64,000 nt of DNA from Hippophae tibetana (taxonomy: Eukaryota > Streptophyta > Magnoliopsida > Rosales > Elaeagnaceae). Made by a program: the position numbers and the translations under genes. Positions 34,299 through 47,885 of the stretch are shown here, piece after piece. Under the pieces are notes generated by a model. That model searched no databases. It was given only the letters and a program-made list of their open reading frames with translations, and was not told the DNA's origin. The stretch spans positions 11,890,501 through 11,954,500 of the forward strand of contig CM072801.1 in assembly GCA_037013495.1 (NCBI GenBank). The letters run 5' to 3'. Within the stretch, counting starts at the first letter, position 1. Every line of letters starts with the position of its first letter.

Positions 34299-37200
34299 CA
34301 CCTAGAAGGAAAATGGACCAAGAACAGACTGAAAAATCCTGATGATAAATAGACAGAGCATCCCATGAATCCTAGTTGAGAAATAAGAATGAGGATAGAG
34401 AATTAATAAAAAAAAACTCAACCTCTTATACCCTCATTGCCCACGACGACAAGCCTAGTTGTGTAGGGTGGTGAGTGTAATAGTTATACCTTGATGATGG
34501 TAATAACCACCGATAAAGGTCATAGTTGTTACACACTTATCAGCCCACGTAGATGAGGGGTGGCGAGCATCCCGACGAGCCAAGGATGATAGTGTCGGCG
34601 AGAATTTCAGACGTGGAGAAACACCCAGTCTCCAATGGTATAACACAACAACAAAAAAACACGTAACAATGTAAACTATATGTAATTTAAGAGAACGATT
34701 GGGTAACAAGAAAATAGGAAATTGTGTTCTATATGATAATGAGTTACCAATAACTAACCTTACAAATGATAGATAAAAACATCAAATAAAATACAGATAT
34801 TGTTTTGCATACAAGAATACTAACACCAACATGACAGGACTTACACAACGGATTGAAATTACATATTTTTCACAAATTCGAATCTAATATGATCTTAATC
34901 AAATTTGAACATTTTCAATCTAAATCTAATTTGAACTAATTCAAATACGAGCTGATTTTATGTTTTTGATCGGATAAATTCATATTGAGGTTAGAGCTTA
35001 TTTATAAACTATTGTCATATGTATAAAACACAATATATACAATATTTAAAATTTAAATTGATACATCTCTAGTAAAATTTATTAGTTATAATCAAAATTA
35101 AGATAATCAAAATAATAATTTAATATAATTATGGGATGTATAATATTTATATATATATATATATATATAATAAAATATGTATTTATTTATAATTTTAATA
35201 ATATTAGCCTGTATCGAATTACAATGGATTAAAACCTATCAATTTAAATTTAATTCAAAGATTAATAAATTATATACTTCTTATTCTAAATTTAATCAGA
35301 TTATAAATATATCAAACTAATATAATTTAAATTTAATAAATAAATCAAATTATTTGGGCACACCTACTTTTTTTTTGTGCTTACTAACTTTAAGAGTGAT
35401 AATTTGTATCTTTAACTCACAATTTATACCATAAATATAATACAATACCAAATATTTTTAATTAGTATAAGTGTTAATAATAATTTTTTAATTATAAAAA
35501 TACTGATTTTATCTATAATTATAAATAAATATTTAAATTTTATTATATTAAAAAATATGTAAATATAAGTAAAAAAATATATATGAATAATAACAAACAT
35601 CACAAGATAACTAGCGTAAATTTTAACTGCTCTAATTCAATCTTAATTGTGAAGGAAACTAGTAGGCACTAATTTTTTTTCCATCTTTTATGCAGTTTTA
35701 AAACATGTGTTAAAGTAGCTTTTATCTTTATTGTCTTTTCCTATCTTTTCAAGTAATTTCTCCCTTTCTAAATAGTTTGAAGCCTAAACTCTTTAACTTT
35801 ATAAACCATAGTTTGAAGCCTAAACTCTTTAACTTTATAAACCATAGTTTGAAGCCTAAACTCTTTAACTTTATAAACCATGAGATGTTATGGATACAAA
35901 AGTTGAGTCGTGGGATTAATGATATAAAAAGATATTTATTTTATGTCGTTATAATATTTTAATTAAGTTATAATTATCTCAAATTAAAGTTAAAAAAAAC
36001 TTTTCTTAAAAAGATCGTCAGATCTTGGAAAGTTTGCCGGACTATGACAACTTCCTTAAGAAGCTATCTACAAGATAATAATATCCAAGTAGAAAAAAGT
36101 ATACCAGAGCTATTAGATTTTGAATCAATGATGGAGATATTTTGTAGTTATTTAAGTTTTCCACTAGGAAAAAAATTATATAGATGAATTATATAACTTT
36201 TTTTAAACGTGCATGTAAAAATTGTTGTTGAAAGATTTTTGAAAAAATAAAAAAAATATTATTAAAATTTATAATCCTAAAAATAATATCAATTTTATAT
36301 ATTTTTATTATTAAAAAATATAACATATTATTTTATATTGAACATTTAATTAAAAATAATTATAACTATTTAAACTCATTTAAATTTAAATATCATTCAA
36401 TTGAATTTAATATTAATAATATATATTTTTTTACTTTTATAAATTTAAAGAATATTTTAAAAAACAAATTACACTAGATGTGTATATTATTAGTGATGAT
36501 AAATAAATATTTAAATATTGATATAATTTATAAACAATATATAAAAATACATTATCTATATAAAAAAAATAGAGATGTAACTTAGGTAGGGATAAGTCTT
36601 TGAAAAATGATTGAATACAAAAAAAAAATTATACAGATTTCGGTTGGACAATTCACATAGTAGGATGACATTATCACACGTCAATTAAAATTTAATATTT
36701 TTAAAAAATAAATAAAATAATAAAAGATTATTATAGGTTAAGAACAATTAAGCCTCAATAAAAAAAATATAATTAAGGGCAAATATCCTTCGATGAGTGA
36801 GATAATTATAGGTAAAGTTTCAAGTTAATGAAACTATCAAATTCAGTAAAATCCCAATAAACTAATAAATAGAAGATATGATGTAATTTTAAACATAAAA
36901 GCTGAAAAGTTCTCATTCATACATCCTCACTCTGTCAGTCATACATTAATTATACTGTAAATGCAATAATTATGACATAAAATTACTTAGTAAATTTTTT
37001 TACTTTTAAAATAATTAAATTGTAACATATGAATAATATTTAAAAGTAAGATATCAAATCGTACAGTTATATTTATTTATTTATTTTTATGCGAGTTTAT
37101 AAATTTACATATTTTTTTGTTGTTGTTAGGAAAAAGTTAAATTACTTTTTAATAAGTTATTTATTTATAATTATAAGAAAATTAAATTATTTTATAATTA

Positions 37201-38456
37201 CATAAAAATAAGATTGTCTGACTACTTTCTCTTTGTTTTTATTTTTATATTCTCCTAATAAGATTATTAAGACTACTTATTACTTATAAAATAGTGTCAG
37301 ATAAGAAAATCTTATGCTTTTGTTTTTTTTTTCTTATGCATTTTACTTCTTTTTTACACAAAATAGGGATCAATGGTTGAAAATCAAGATGGAACATACT
37401 GTAGATATGGCCTGTAAATACAGAAGATTCCCTCGATATCATATCGTGGTTTTTAAGACAAGTTGTCTCCATAAATTCTTTCACAAAGTAATAGTTCACA
37501 CTTTAAAAATTAATACTATTTAACTTTATAATTATAAAAATAACAACTATAACATCTAACTACTTTTTCCTACTAAAAAAATTCTAATATATCATTTTAA
37601 TCATTCAAATTAAACTACAACCATTTTAATTCATTTAATATTACACACCATTCAATTAAATCCTATTTAATTTAAGATATTTTATTATAAATTTTAAAGG
37701 TATTATTTTTTATACTTTTTCGGTACTCTTTATGTGCTAAAATTCTTTCATAATCTCAATTAATCAAATTTTTCAGATTACCAATCTAATCTTATAGCTA
37801 CTTTCGGTTTTCTTCGAGAATCCACTTTGATTTTTCGAATTTTTACATATACGACTTCCAAAGATTCTTCAAGGCTTTCTAGCTTCCACACTGGATCAAA
37901 CCAACGGAAGAGGATCAATAATCCTAACATTTTAAACAATCTCGTCGATATGTAAAAGTGAAAAAAATATACAAGTTTTGTTTCGATGATTGGTGAAGAA
38001 ATCTCCTAACGAACTTGCTACTGGAAAATCTTCCATACACAGCACTTCACTGCCTTGTATAACAAGTGTGACTAATCCTATCGAGTGAATTCAAACTTCT
38101 AAAATAACTATCACGCCACTCAATACGGTTCCATATACAGCACAGTACCATTAGATATCGACATCTGCACACCAAGCAGAATCAAATAATGAAATTGTGA
38201 GACCGGATATCTTATTTACCTTCTACTAAACGAAAATTTCCAACCCACCACAGTCTCGATAGGTTGTCTACTTCCATGGAAATTACATCTAACCACCAAA
38301 CTTAATGATTGAGCTCCACTTTCTACTTGCAAGTTGACTATTGTATACTAAAGGCACATTTATCCTTCGGTATATGACGAGAAGATAAAACCAAGGAGAG
38401 TAGGATCACTCCTGAAGTAGTCTGCCGATAGTTTGGGAATCACAGCACCTACCCAC
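34299..38456. other. Intergenic AT-rich region
   Basis: No gene is supported. It holds a (TA)n run at about 35148-35169, a triplicated 36-bp unit at 35773-35880 and extensive homopolymers. The last few hundred bases should include the golgin 3' UTR and terminator. Open frames here are short, without recognisable motifs or splice partners. Confidence 0.55.
35773..35880. repeat. Three exact tandem copies of a 36-bp unit
   Basis: Units at 35773-35808, 35809-35844 and 35845-35880 are identical and begin TAGTTTGAAGCC. The length is a multiple of three, so it creates an open frame encoding a repeated peptide, but no gene context supports translation. Confidence 0.9.
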
Positions 38457-41400
38457 TCACTGCATTCCCATAGACTCTGCAACTTCTCTAGCAGAATATC
38501 TGTCCGCTTGCTCCTGCATGTTAGGAACATATTTAACCACGGCACAAAGAGTAGAGTTCACTTTTGGACATGCTTATTCTTATTAAGATAACACTTCAAT
38601 AGGATGTGCCATAAATCATACAATCCCCTATGGCCCAAAAGAAGGTTGAAATGAAATGAGAGAGAAAGTTCTTACACAAGTATGATTTATTAAGTTTCCT
38701 ACTTATTTTGTAAAGTAACAAATATGTTCACTATCTTAGCAAAAGAAAATGTTTACTATATTTGCTTCTTCAGCAAATAAACCCAATTTTGCACAGGTAG
38801 ATGAAGAGAAAAGGATCATTATATTTCAGTTATCTAGTCTCTATACCAATATTCACCTCTTGAGAAACTAACAAATGTTGGAACATCTTACCTGAAGGCA
38901 GTGCAATAAATACATCAGGAAGAGGTGTACAAATACCTGTAGAAGCATCCTATTGTTATATCATATAGGCTAAACGATTCCAAAGAGTATTAACTGAGTA
39001 AGACTTTCTAAAGAATTCACTGAATCATTTTACACATTACCAGATAGAAAAGTAAGATCACTCTAGCTGTTGGATACCGCCAAAGAAATCTAGTAGCCCT
39101 TACAGCCCCTTTATCCAGTAGTTTTGCTGCCTCTCGCAACTGCAAGAGATGAATTTGTGCCAAAAAAGATAATAAAAATAAAAACTCAACAAAAAGAGGT
39201 TGAGAACTTGAGATAGTGACAGCTATCAAGTGAGAGAAAAGGCACCTGTATACTTGCAGCAGCCATATGACGGTGATGAAAGGGGGGGGGCCTGCAAGTA
39301 TTATATAGTTCATGAGACAAATGTGCAATAACAAGGTATTATTAATTGCACACGAACATGCATATAGCCGATTGTAAGAAGGCATGCATACAAGACTGAA
39401 GTCTAGATAAAATGAATAGGACTAGATGTGTAAGAGGAAAAGTGAGCAGTTTATATACAGCCTTCAACAATGTGGGAAGGGGGTGTTTTTTGAAATTGAA
39501 AAGTGAGAATCTTTCAAGTTGAAAACGTTGCAAGGACAAAAGGGGCCACTAACATGGGCGAAAAAAGAAGCAATGAACTTACAACTAGATTTAGAAGGTC
39601 TAAAATAATAATAATGAGTCCTATTGTCTGTAGAGAAAACGAACTCAGAAGTCGGTACATAACAACATATCTCATAGAACAAAGTCCAAGGCTATCAAAA
39701 TGTATTGTAGTTCCTGACACAAGAATTAACATACTCAAGTGCCTTTATTTCAGTGTCTTCTTCCCAAGATGGTGATGCCCGACGTAATACCCTGCTTCTT
39801 TCTACCTCTATCTGTTGAACATCACAGAATTCAAATTAAAAAAGAAGAAGAGGTAATTAAATAATGGAATCAGAATATTTGATAGTTAACACAAGTGAAT
39901 CAGATTAGAAGACCTAATGACAAACCTGTGTCTCCTGGATACGCCTCAGTTCCTTATCCAATTGAAATTCAGCAGCAGCTTTTTCACTAGCCATAGTTTC
40001 TAACTGTGTTTGTTTGTAGTACTGAATAATGAAAAACAAATTTGATACAATAAATTATCATACTTTTTGCATTGTTGATACTTAGTAGAGCTGAACTCAG
40101 TATGTAAGCACTTCATTCTGTTAACTTACCAACAAATCAGTCAGCTCACGGTAGCGTTTCTCAAGTTCCATGTGCTCCTGCAAATTTACAACTAAAATCT
40201 TGAGTATATTCCCAATTATTAGAATTTGGAAGCCCATTAAACCACCTAATGCATAGCAAACGAGCAAGTTACTACCCCAATACGAACAATAAGAAAACTA
40301 CAAAATACGATAAGATAAACTGTAAGATTTAAAGTTTCAGGTGGGAAGGTAGAAAACTGGAAAATGAAGAAATTACCTGACGCGAGTAATGCTCAGCATC
40401 CCTCTTCATGGCAGCCATTTCAACTCTCAACTTTTGCACTTCAGCCTAAAAATACTACATATCAAGCATTGTAACAAATAAATCCTTTAGCAAGCTAAGA
40501 ATTTGAGAAGAAACAGCAAATCCTTGCCTCCATGGAAGAAAACTTGCTCTCAGCATCTCTCTGACATTGGCGTGCCCGTTCCACTTCTTCTTGCCATGCC
40601 TGCATCTTAATAATTATAATAGACTTAAGTACAAGGCTCTCATGATATCAAAACAATAGATACGAAGCAATGCGCTTTTGTATTAACTAATGAACAATAT
40701 TTATTATTTGTCACACAGATATTAATCACAAGATGGCCAACCACAGAGATATACATCTTGCTGTGTATTAGAAGCAAATGCACAGTTGTTATATAAAGTA
40801 TACCTGAATCACTTGATTTGTCTCTTCTGATGACTTCTTCTGTCCACGCTGAGCATGTGCTTCCATATCCTGAAGTTCTTGACTTAAATTTGTACATTCA
40901 ACCTGGTGGTATAAAAATGCTATTACCCAAGAACCGTAAAAGATGCTTTTAATCTCATGGATAAGCAACCTTAGAAATAATAAATAAGGTGTGTTATATC
41001 TACCTCAAGCTGCGCCACCTTATGCTCAAGCTCTGTGGCCTTTGCCGTCCTCTCATCTGCTACTCGCTGAATAGGCAAAGCAGTTTCCAAATATAACAAA
41101 ATTATAATTAAATTCCGGAATAAGAGATAAATAAACATATCAACGTCTAGTTGTGCATGTAAACTTCTTACAGGCATACAGACACAAGAGTTAATGAAGA
41201 AAAAATGCATTATATTTAGGTCAAGTGATGTATCTACTCTCGAGTTCCATAATTGCAAGCTGGCACAATAAATATTGCAACAACAGCATAACAACAAATG
41301 GAATGGGATAATCTGTAAGGTTACAATTTTCAATATATAATACAAGTATACAACCAAACGCAGTAGCTACACTAGTTGGACTAAAACTGAAAGACCATTA

Positions 41401-44400
41401 GACCAAGTACTTCTGATGCAACTGTTTAGGGATGGTAAAGAACTTTCATTCTTTTTACCTGAAACAGCCAATCTTGGAGTCCGAACTAAAGATGGTCAGT
41501 GAAATACTCATCAAAACAATATATAAGGAAATAAGTACTCGAAGATAGTTATATTCAAATAAGATTTAAACATAACAAAAAAACTTGCATCTGTATTTCC
41601 TTTTTGAATTTTTTAAGAAAACCTAAGAATATCAGTATTTAAATATATATAGATAAAAAAAGCAGCATAATGCACTTCCATAACAAAGAATCAAGGAAAA
41701 ATGCGTTCGAATGTAAGCAATTAGAAATAGAAAATAAAAGAAGAGTTCTTATGTTACCTGGATTCTTGCAAGAGCAGTGGATGTCTCAATAGCTCTATGT
41801 TCCAATTCCACTTCCCTTTGCATAGCAGCCTGTCTTAGCAAGTACATCAACAAGGTGCAATTAAACAACTGGAAAGGAAAACTCAATCAACTGTCAATAT
41901 TATTCAAGTACAAACCATTTTGGTGGTGTTATGCGCAGCCCGCTCTTCTTCTGCTCTACGTTCTGCAGAAGCCAACTCTTCCCGTAGAGCCTAGTAAAGT
42001 ATGTATTCAGTCTAGCAAATCTCACTATGGATAGTAAGAAATATGCAAGAAAGAATCAGAGTATCAGACTGACCTGCATCATCCTCGTTTCTGTGAGTTC
42101 CCTATTTCTCATCATGGACTCCATGTTTGCCTGGTAGTCAAAGCCTTAAGTTGTCAAATCCAAGTCAAAAGCAATGATACATCTTTCAATTGCTTAAGCA
42201 AAAAGAAAAGACACAACAAAATTGACAAAAAGCATGCAAAAGAAACATGGTATACTTCAAACACTTCCATGTGCAATATCCTCATGAGAGAGGATGGTAG
42301 TAAGAGTCAGCTGGCAGCTCAGAGTGATTGTGAATGAATGCCAACAGATATGATACATTGCAAGGATAGTATTTAGGAGTTTAATACCCAGTGTGTCGAG
42401 GAAAGATGATATTTTTGCTCCATGAAAACAAGAAGATGAGGGAGAAGGTAAGCATAACTAACCTGCAGAGAAGCCAGATTTCCTTCTGACAAAGCAGCCT
42501 GTTTCTTATGGGTCTCCATGGAACTAACAAGCGTCTCGATTTCAGAATTTTTTGCAGCCAAGGCCTCAGCCATGTTTGACTCTATCCTTGTAACTTCAGT
42601 TTTTGATGCAGATAAATCTTGCTGGAGTTGCTTAATGCGAGCTTCACATGATTTGCTAAGCTCTCTCTAAGAGAAAACATTTAAAAAATTGAAAATGAAT
42701 GCACTATGTCATTTGCGTCTAAAGAAAATAGTTCTTTTTCGTAAAAAAAATTAAATATTTTTATACATGAAACTCCCCAATTGAACACATGAAATAGAAA
42801 AGGGACAGCCTCTCACCTCTGCTACAAGAAGTTCTTCCAACTGTTCATTTTCAGATTTCTTTTCTCGAAGCCGGGCCGAAAGTCCAGCACAAACCTTATG
42901 CAACATTAAAGTATAAGAAACCAGTCCAAAGAAGGGCATAATACTATTGTGTGGATTTGGTGCATCAATGCTTCTATAGCTCAGCAGCTCAGATATGACC
43001 AATAGTTTGGAGTTTTTGAAATATAAAAACAAAAAGGAAAAGATGAATTTCAACCAATGAAAGAATTGGATAAAACCCAGCCAGTTATTATTTGTTTGCT
43101 TGGATGAAACAACTGCTAATTAGGTTTGTGTCTAAGCTACCAACAGGCATCAAGTATTCGTGTAAATGATTTCTTGAAGATCTTTAACCCAAAAAAAATA
43201 AAAATAAAAAGTCTTGATGCTTATATGGTCAATTGAGTACTTTTCATTTTTAGGAAGTTATTCATGCTTACTCTGGCCAATCTTGCCTCTTTCGACTGAC
43301 CAGTTGAAATCGCAGTTTTAAGCAGCCCCTGAGCCTGCAAAACAACCAAAATTTTCACGCTAAAAACTAATATTGGCAGGATATCAAGTTGACATAAAAC
43401 TGAAAAAATAAAAAAAAATACAGAAAAAAGTGATACCCTGCAATAATATTCATTAAATACTCTACCTCATCGAGCTGCTCCTGTACTGTCTGAGAGGATG
43501 GATCAATTTTGTGCTCCTGTTGGTTTTTTTGATTGGCCACAGAGTCAACCTCTACATCAATGGACTTTAATTCAGTTTCACTGCTACTGGGGAAATCAGA
43601 ACTTGCAGATAGAGATTTCTCGTAATCAACTTTTTTAGGAACATCTGCATCATCTACTTTATTACTTTGAGCCACATCACCTGGATGACTTTCACCCAAA
43701 ACCTCATCTGCTACAGAATGTAGGAACAAAGAATTTTCTTCATGAACTTCCAACATTCTTCCATTAAGAAGCTCACCATTTGAAGTTGTCGTAGAAGATT
43801 CACCATCAGTAACAGAAGCTGGCATTTCCATATGGACATCATCACTGCTAATTGAACCATTAGCTGAGGTCCCTGTCACAGGAACACCTAGAATTGGGTA
43901 ATCATCATCAACGTTAGGACATTGTTCATTGCTTCTCTGAACCATAGGCTTATCAGAAGTGGTAACTTTTTTCTCATTAAGGATGGTATCTCCATCTTTC
44001 ACAGGTGTTTGATTTTCTTGTGATGTAAGAGTATTATGACTCTGTTCTCGTGTAAAATCACTTAGCTTAGGAGTGTCAGCCACAGCTGATCTCTTTCCTG
44101 CCTATAGACATCCAATACGTAAGGTGAGAAGTCAGTAAGCACAACCTATTCATCCTTTCACATATGCATTGAAGTAAAAGGCTACTGTTTATGCTAGATA
44201 CAAAGTAGCAAATACCTCTGCTTTTGACTTAGTTCTCTTCGCTTGAGATCCTTGCCCATTACTAGCTACATCATTCACAAGGAAAGACAGAAATAAAAAT
44301 AAACAACAAATGCTGTCATTGAAGAGAGCATAGAGCAAAGTTACCAATGATAAAACTGCAACAGCAGTTCATTCAATTACATAAAAAGCCACACCAGCTA

Positions 44401-45869
44401 CCATGAGTATCTTATAATTAAAGGTCTGAAATACCCTTTAGAGAAAACTTGGATACTTTCTTCCCTTAAATTTACAGAGTTACAGTTTCTGACCAAAAAA
44501 AAGAACTTTTCAGCTTGACAAAAATAAGTTTTTTTAGTCGAACACTGCTAAAATAGACAAGCTACTGGGATCCAGGCTTGAAAGCATACTTCAGGGATGT
44601 GAGTAAAATAAAATTAATTTTCTATGAAGAATCCAGAAGAAAGGCTTATCCTTAAATGCTGAATATACACTAGATACGCCATAAGAACTCAAAATAACAC
44701 CTGGAGATTGGGAATCGGACTGCTCTTCTGAAAACTCACTGACAACCAGCTTTGCCCTTCTATCCACAACTTCAAATAAACCTTGACCAAAAGAATAACA
44801 GAATTGTAAACTTTCACATATTAAACTGTCATAAAGACATGAACTCAAAGCAAAAGTGACACCTGGAATTTTGATCCCAATATGAGGCTTTTATCAAATA
44901 ATCCAAACAATTATTCAAGAAAAAAGATAGTTAATAGTTTCAAGTAAGAACACTAGTCGCAATGGCCATGATAGTTTTGAAAAAGATACAACGGTGGGGG
45001 ACTCTGTTCACTAAGTTTGACTGTCACTATCAGAGTAAAAAAAGTAATACGCATCTTTACTATTTGACTATAAATTAAGCCTTCCTAAAACGAAAGTTTT
45101 TTGCAGCAATCAATCAAATGCAATGCTCAAATTTTACCATTTCGAATAGTCAGTTCTCTTAGTTATTAGCTTATACGATATAAATGCAACCGACTTTGAT
45201 TAAATAAAAATATAGAATATTATAATTATTTAGGAGCAACCAAAGGACTAAAAACTGGTACCCCATTTTCGTTTTAATGACAGAAGATTAACAATCTAGC
45301 ACTATAAGTCTATAGTATCCTTCTGTTACGGCAAATTATCACTTATGCTGAGCTGTAAATACCCAATGTGCCTTAAGGTAATGGTATTAAACTCATGTTT
45401 CAATTTGCACATTGCAAACCTAATAGCTTATGTTGACCCAAAAAAAAAAATATTGCTTCGGTACAAGTTATCTTATCTCTTGAGTAATTCAGTAATCTGA
45501 GCCTACCGTTCCCCAAAACTAATTCAATTTGCAGCCAGTTACATCCAAGCAAAACTCATTCGAATTGAAGATCAGAGTTAGAACCAACCAAAACTCATTC
45601 GAATTGAAGATCAGAGTTAGAACCAAGCAAAAAGTTCTGAATTATTATTGCCATATATATTATATTCAGGAAAATCATTATCGACATAGCACTGTAATTC
45701 TGTAATAACGTATACGAGGCTATGATAGTGCAATCATATACGACCGCGGATCAGACTTAGAACATGCCTTGAACCCAAACTGCACAAAATAACCGAATCA
45801 AATAAAAACAAAATTAAAATAAGAGGCAAGAAGATCTACACCTTCAGCTCTTTTGAACCACGAATCCAT
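38457..45869 (-). CDS. GC1: Golgin candidate 1 (golgin-84 homologue)
   Basis: Golgi-tethering coiled-coil protein anchored by a C-terminal membrane segment. Exons: 45869-45842, 44781-44701, 44265-44216, 44101-43466, 43334-43272, 42894-42817, 42666-42463, 42130-42074, 41990-41916, 41829-41758, 41066-41004, 40902-40804, 40599-40528, 40445-40377, 40177-40130, 40021-39926, 39811-39735, 39291-39246, 39139-39041, 38936-38892, 38513-38457. Phases agree throughout and give 704 aa, the usual family length. The N-terminus is MDSWFKRAEGLFEVVDRRAK. Exon 4 (212 aa) encodes a low-complexity acidic region; exons 5-17 form the long coiled coil (ELEKRYRELTDLLYYKQTQL). The C-terminus has RATRFLWRYPTARVILLFYL, VFVHLFLMYLLHCLQ (membrane anchor), then REVAESMGMQ and a stop. 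The intron after exon 13 uses a GC donor. Exon 18 opens with nine C at the acceptor (Pro-Pro-Pro). Confidence 0.95.
45550..45627. repeat. Tandem duplication of a 39-bp unit in golgin intron 1
   Basis: 45550-45588 and 45589-45627 differ only at the last base and begin CAAAACTCATTCG. It lies within intron 1 and has no coding effect. Confidence 0.85.
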
Positions 45870-47885
45870 TGAATAAACCAGTGTCGGATCTGCAGAATTT
45901 GTGCCCTAGATGCCGAAAAATGGAGCTACTACGAACAACATTGAATAAACGACGCCGTAAAGGTCCAAGTAGGGCGAATCCAAAACTCGTCGTTTTCCAG
46001 GATGTGAGTGCTGTGAGCACAAGGATTAGAATGAACGAATTTTCTAGTTAGTTTTTAATTTTGAGGTTCGTGTGAGAAGAATACAATAAATATTCGGGCA
46101 TGGCGTTAAGTTTAAGATTTCATGAGGTTGAAGACGTAACTGATCAAATGTAAATTACCAATTTATTCGCTATGGCATCATTTCTAGGTAGTACTTAATT
46201 TTAAAGGAACCTCGAAAAAATATGTTCCGGTGAGATCAAGCTCACGGCAATTTTTTTGACCTGCTTGTTTTTGGGCTCCCGACTTTGCAGTTAAGATTCT
46301 TTCTCCATTTTGGGCCAGAGCCCATTACTGTTTATATCATAAAACATGGGCTATAGCACTGCAATAATTTCAACCTAGACAAAATGGTATATATTTCAAA
46401 TTTAATATGATAATAAGTATATAATAATATTATTTATAAATATAATTGGAATTACGTGAAATCAATCAAATTTCAAGATTTGATTTTTTTCAAGTAATAA
46501 ATTTTTCAGGTTTGATCCAGAAGCATTTTTAGAGGATCCCGGAGGTATAAACAAACTGTAATAAATTTTTTGTCCTCCAGTTGTAAATTTCCCATTTTTA
46601 GTTTGTTAAGAAAAGTTCCACGGCTTAATGATTATTGTTGTATATGAAAGACTTTCATCTATTACATCAACAAAGCTAACATAAAATGATTACATGGCAT
46701 TTAATTTCATGAAATATGTCATTTTATTTTAACTTTATCAATGAAATTAACAAAAATTGGACGGAAAGCTTTTAAATATGACATAATTATTAAGTTACTC
46801 GTATTTTTTTAACAATCCAAAAGTGGTGGATAAATTTGCAAATGGAGACATGAAACATAATTTTTACTCTTGACAAATCAAAAATTGTATCCTAACTAGG
46901 GTCCCATGTACGGTTTATTAGCTTAGTGATGTATAAAGCATCCTAGGAATCAACTATACAAAGGAACTTAATGGATAACCCGCATAAAACAAATGGATTT
47001 GCTTAAGATTCTATGCAGAGTGTAATGCTTTATTATATGACAGCTGTCTTGTGGTATCATTTTAATATGAATATTTCTTGAACTGGTTTTTTATGAAAGC
47101 GTGTTAGTACTAAAATGAACTGTTTCTCGTATCAATGTGCTTGTGTTGTGCATTAAATGACTTTAGCATATTTCGTTGTTGTTTATCTGCTGAATATAGT
47201 GAATTTGAAAGGGACTGGAGGAAGAAGTAGACATCAAACCTGTAAATCATGCTCCCCCAACATTCCACTTCTCTTGGGCAGGCGAATAATGAGGGCTAAC
47301 TATATTGAGCCATGGCTCATGGACTTCACTTAGGGCGCATCATCAGGAACCGTTTCTCTTCTTGGTTTAAAGTAATTCAAATGGGTTAAAAAATTTTGAA
47401 GGTTATTTGGTAATTTTCATGAGAAATTGTTTCAAATTTTAAGATGCATTTTTTGTACATTTAGGGAAAGTTAAAAAATAGTTTAAGATGAATGCACGTC
47501 ACTTAACTTAATTATTAAATTACTACTCTAAATCCTTTTGTGCAATTTTATTCTCTTCTTTAAACTACTTTTAAACAAACTACCACATTTCAAACCACTT
47601 CTATAAAAAAAAAAAAACACATCCAAAAACCCTTAATTCACAAGCACCTTTGCAACTTTATAAAAATAACTGCATTTTCAAACACACATTTATCTGCCAC
47701 ACATGACGGAATGACACAACTAATCGGGAATTTAAATTGTCTTTCACAATAGACGGTACATCCAAAGGCTTTTTCGGTGAACTAGAGGAACAAGGCAGAC
47801 ATCAAACCTTTAATAGCAGCAACTATGAAAATTCTTTGTTACAACTAATTAATGCTACTTTTCAAATAAGTGTATAAAAAGTTGC
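45870..47885. other. Golgin promoter / SKIP 3' flank
   Basis: Two kilobases between the golgin start codon and the SKIP stop codon. It must contain the golgin promoter and 5' UTR and the SKIP 3' UTR, but I see no clear TATA box, element or additional gene. The plus-strand open frame at 45869-46051 overlaps the golgin start and has no supporting motif. Confidence 0.5.

Noticed and set aside
34455-34709. 84-codon frame next to the Athila element
   Set aside because: No recognisable motif, no splice partners; probably chance.
35777-35962. Open frame coding for a repeated peptide (KPKLFNFINHSL)
   Set aside because: A by-product of the 36-bp tandem repeat with no splice or promoter context.
38360-38545. 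61-codon open frame (MPWLNMFLTCRSK)
   Set aside because: Wrong frame; the true last golgin exon here is 38513-38457, reading EQADRYSAREVAESMGMQ.
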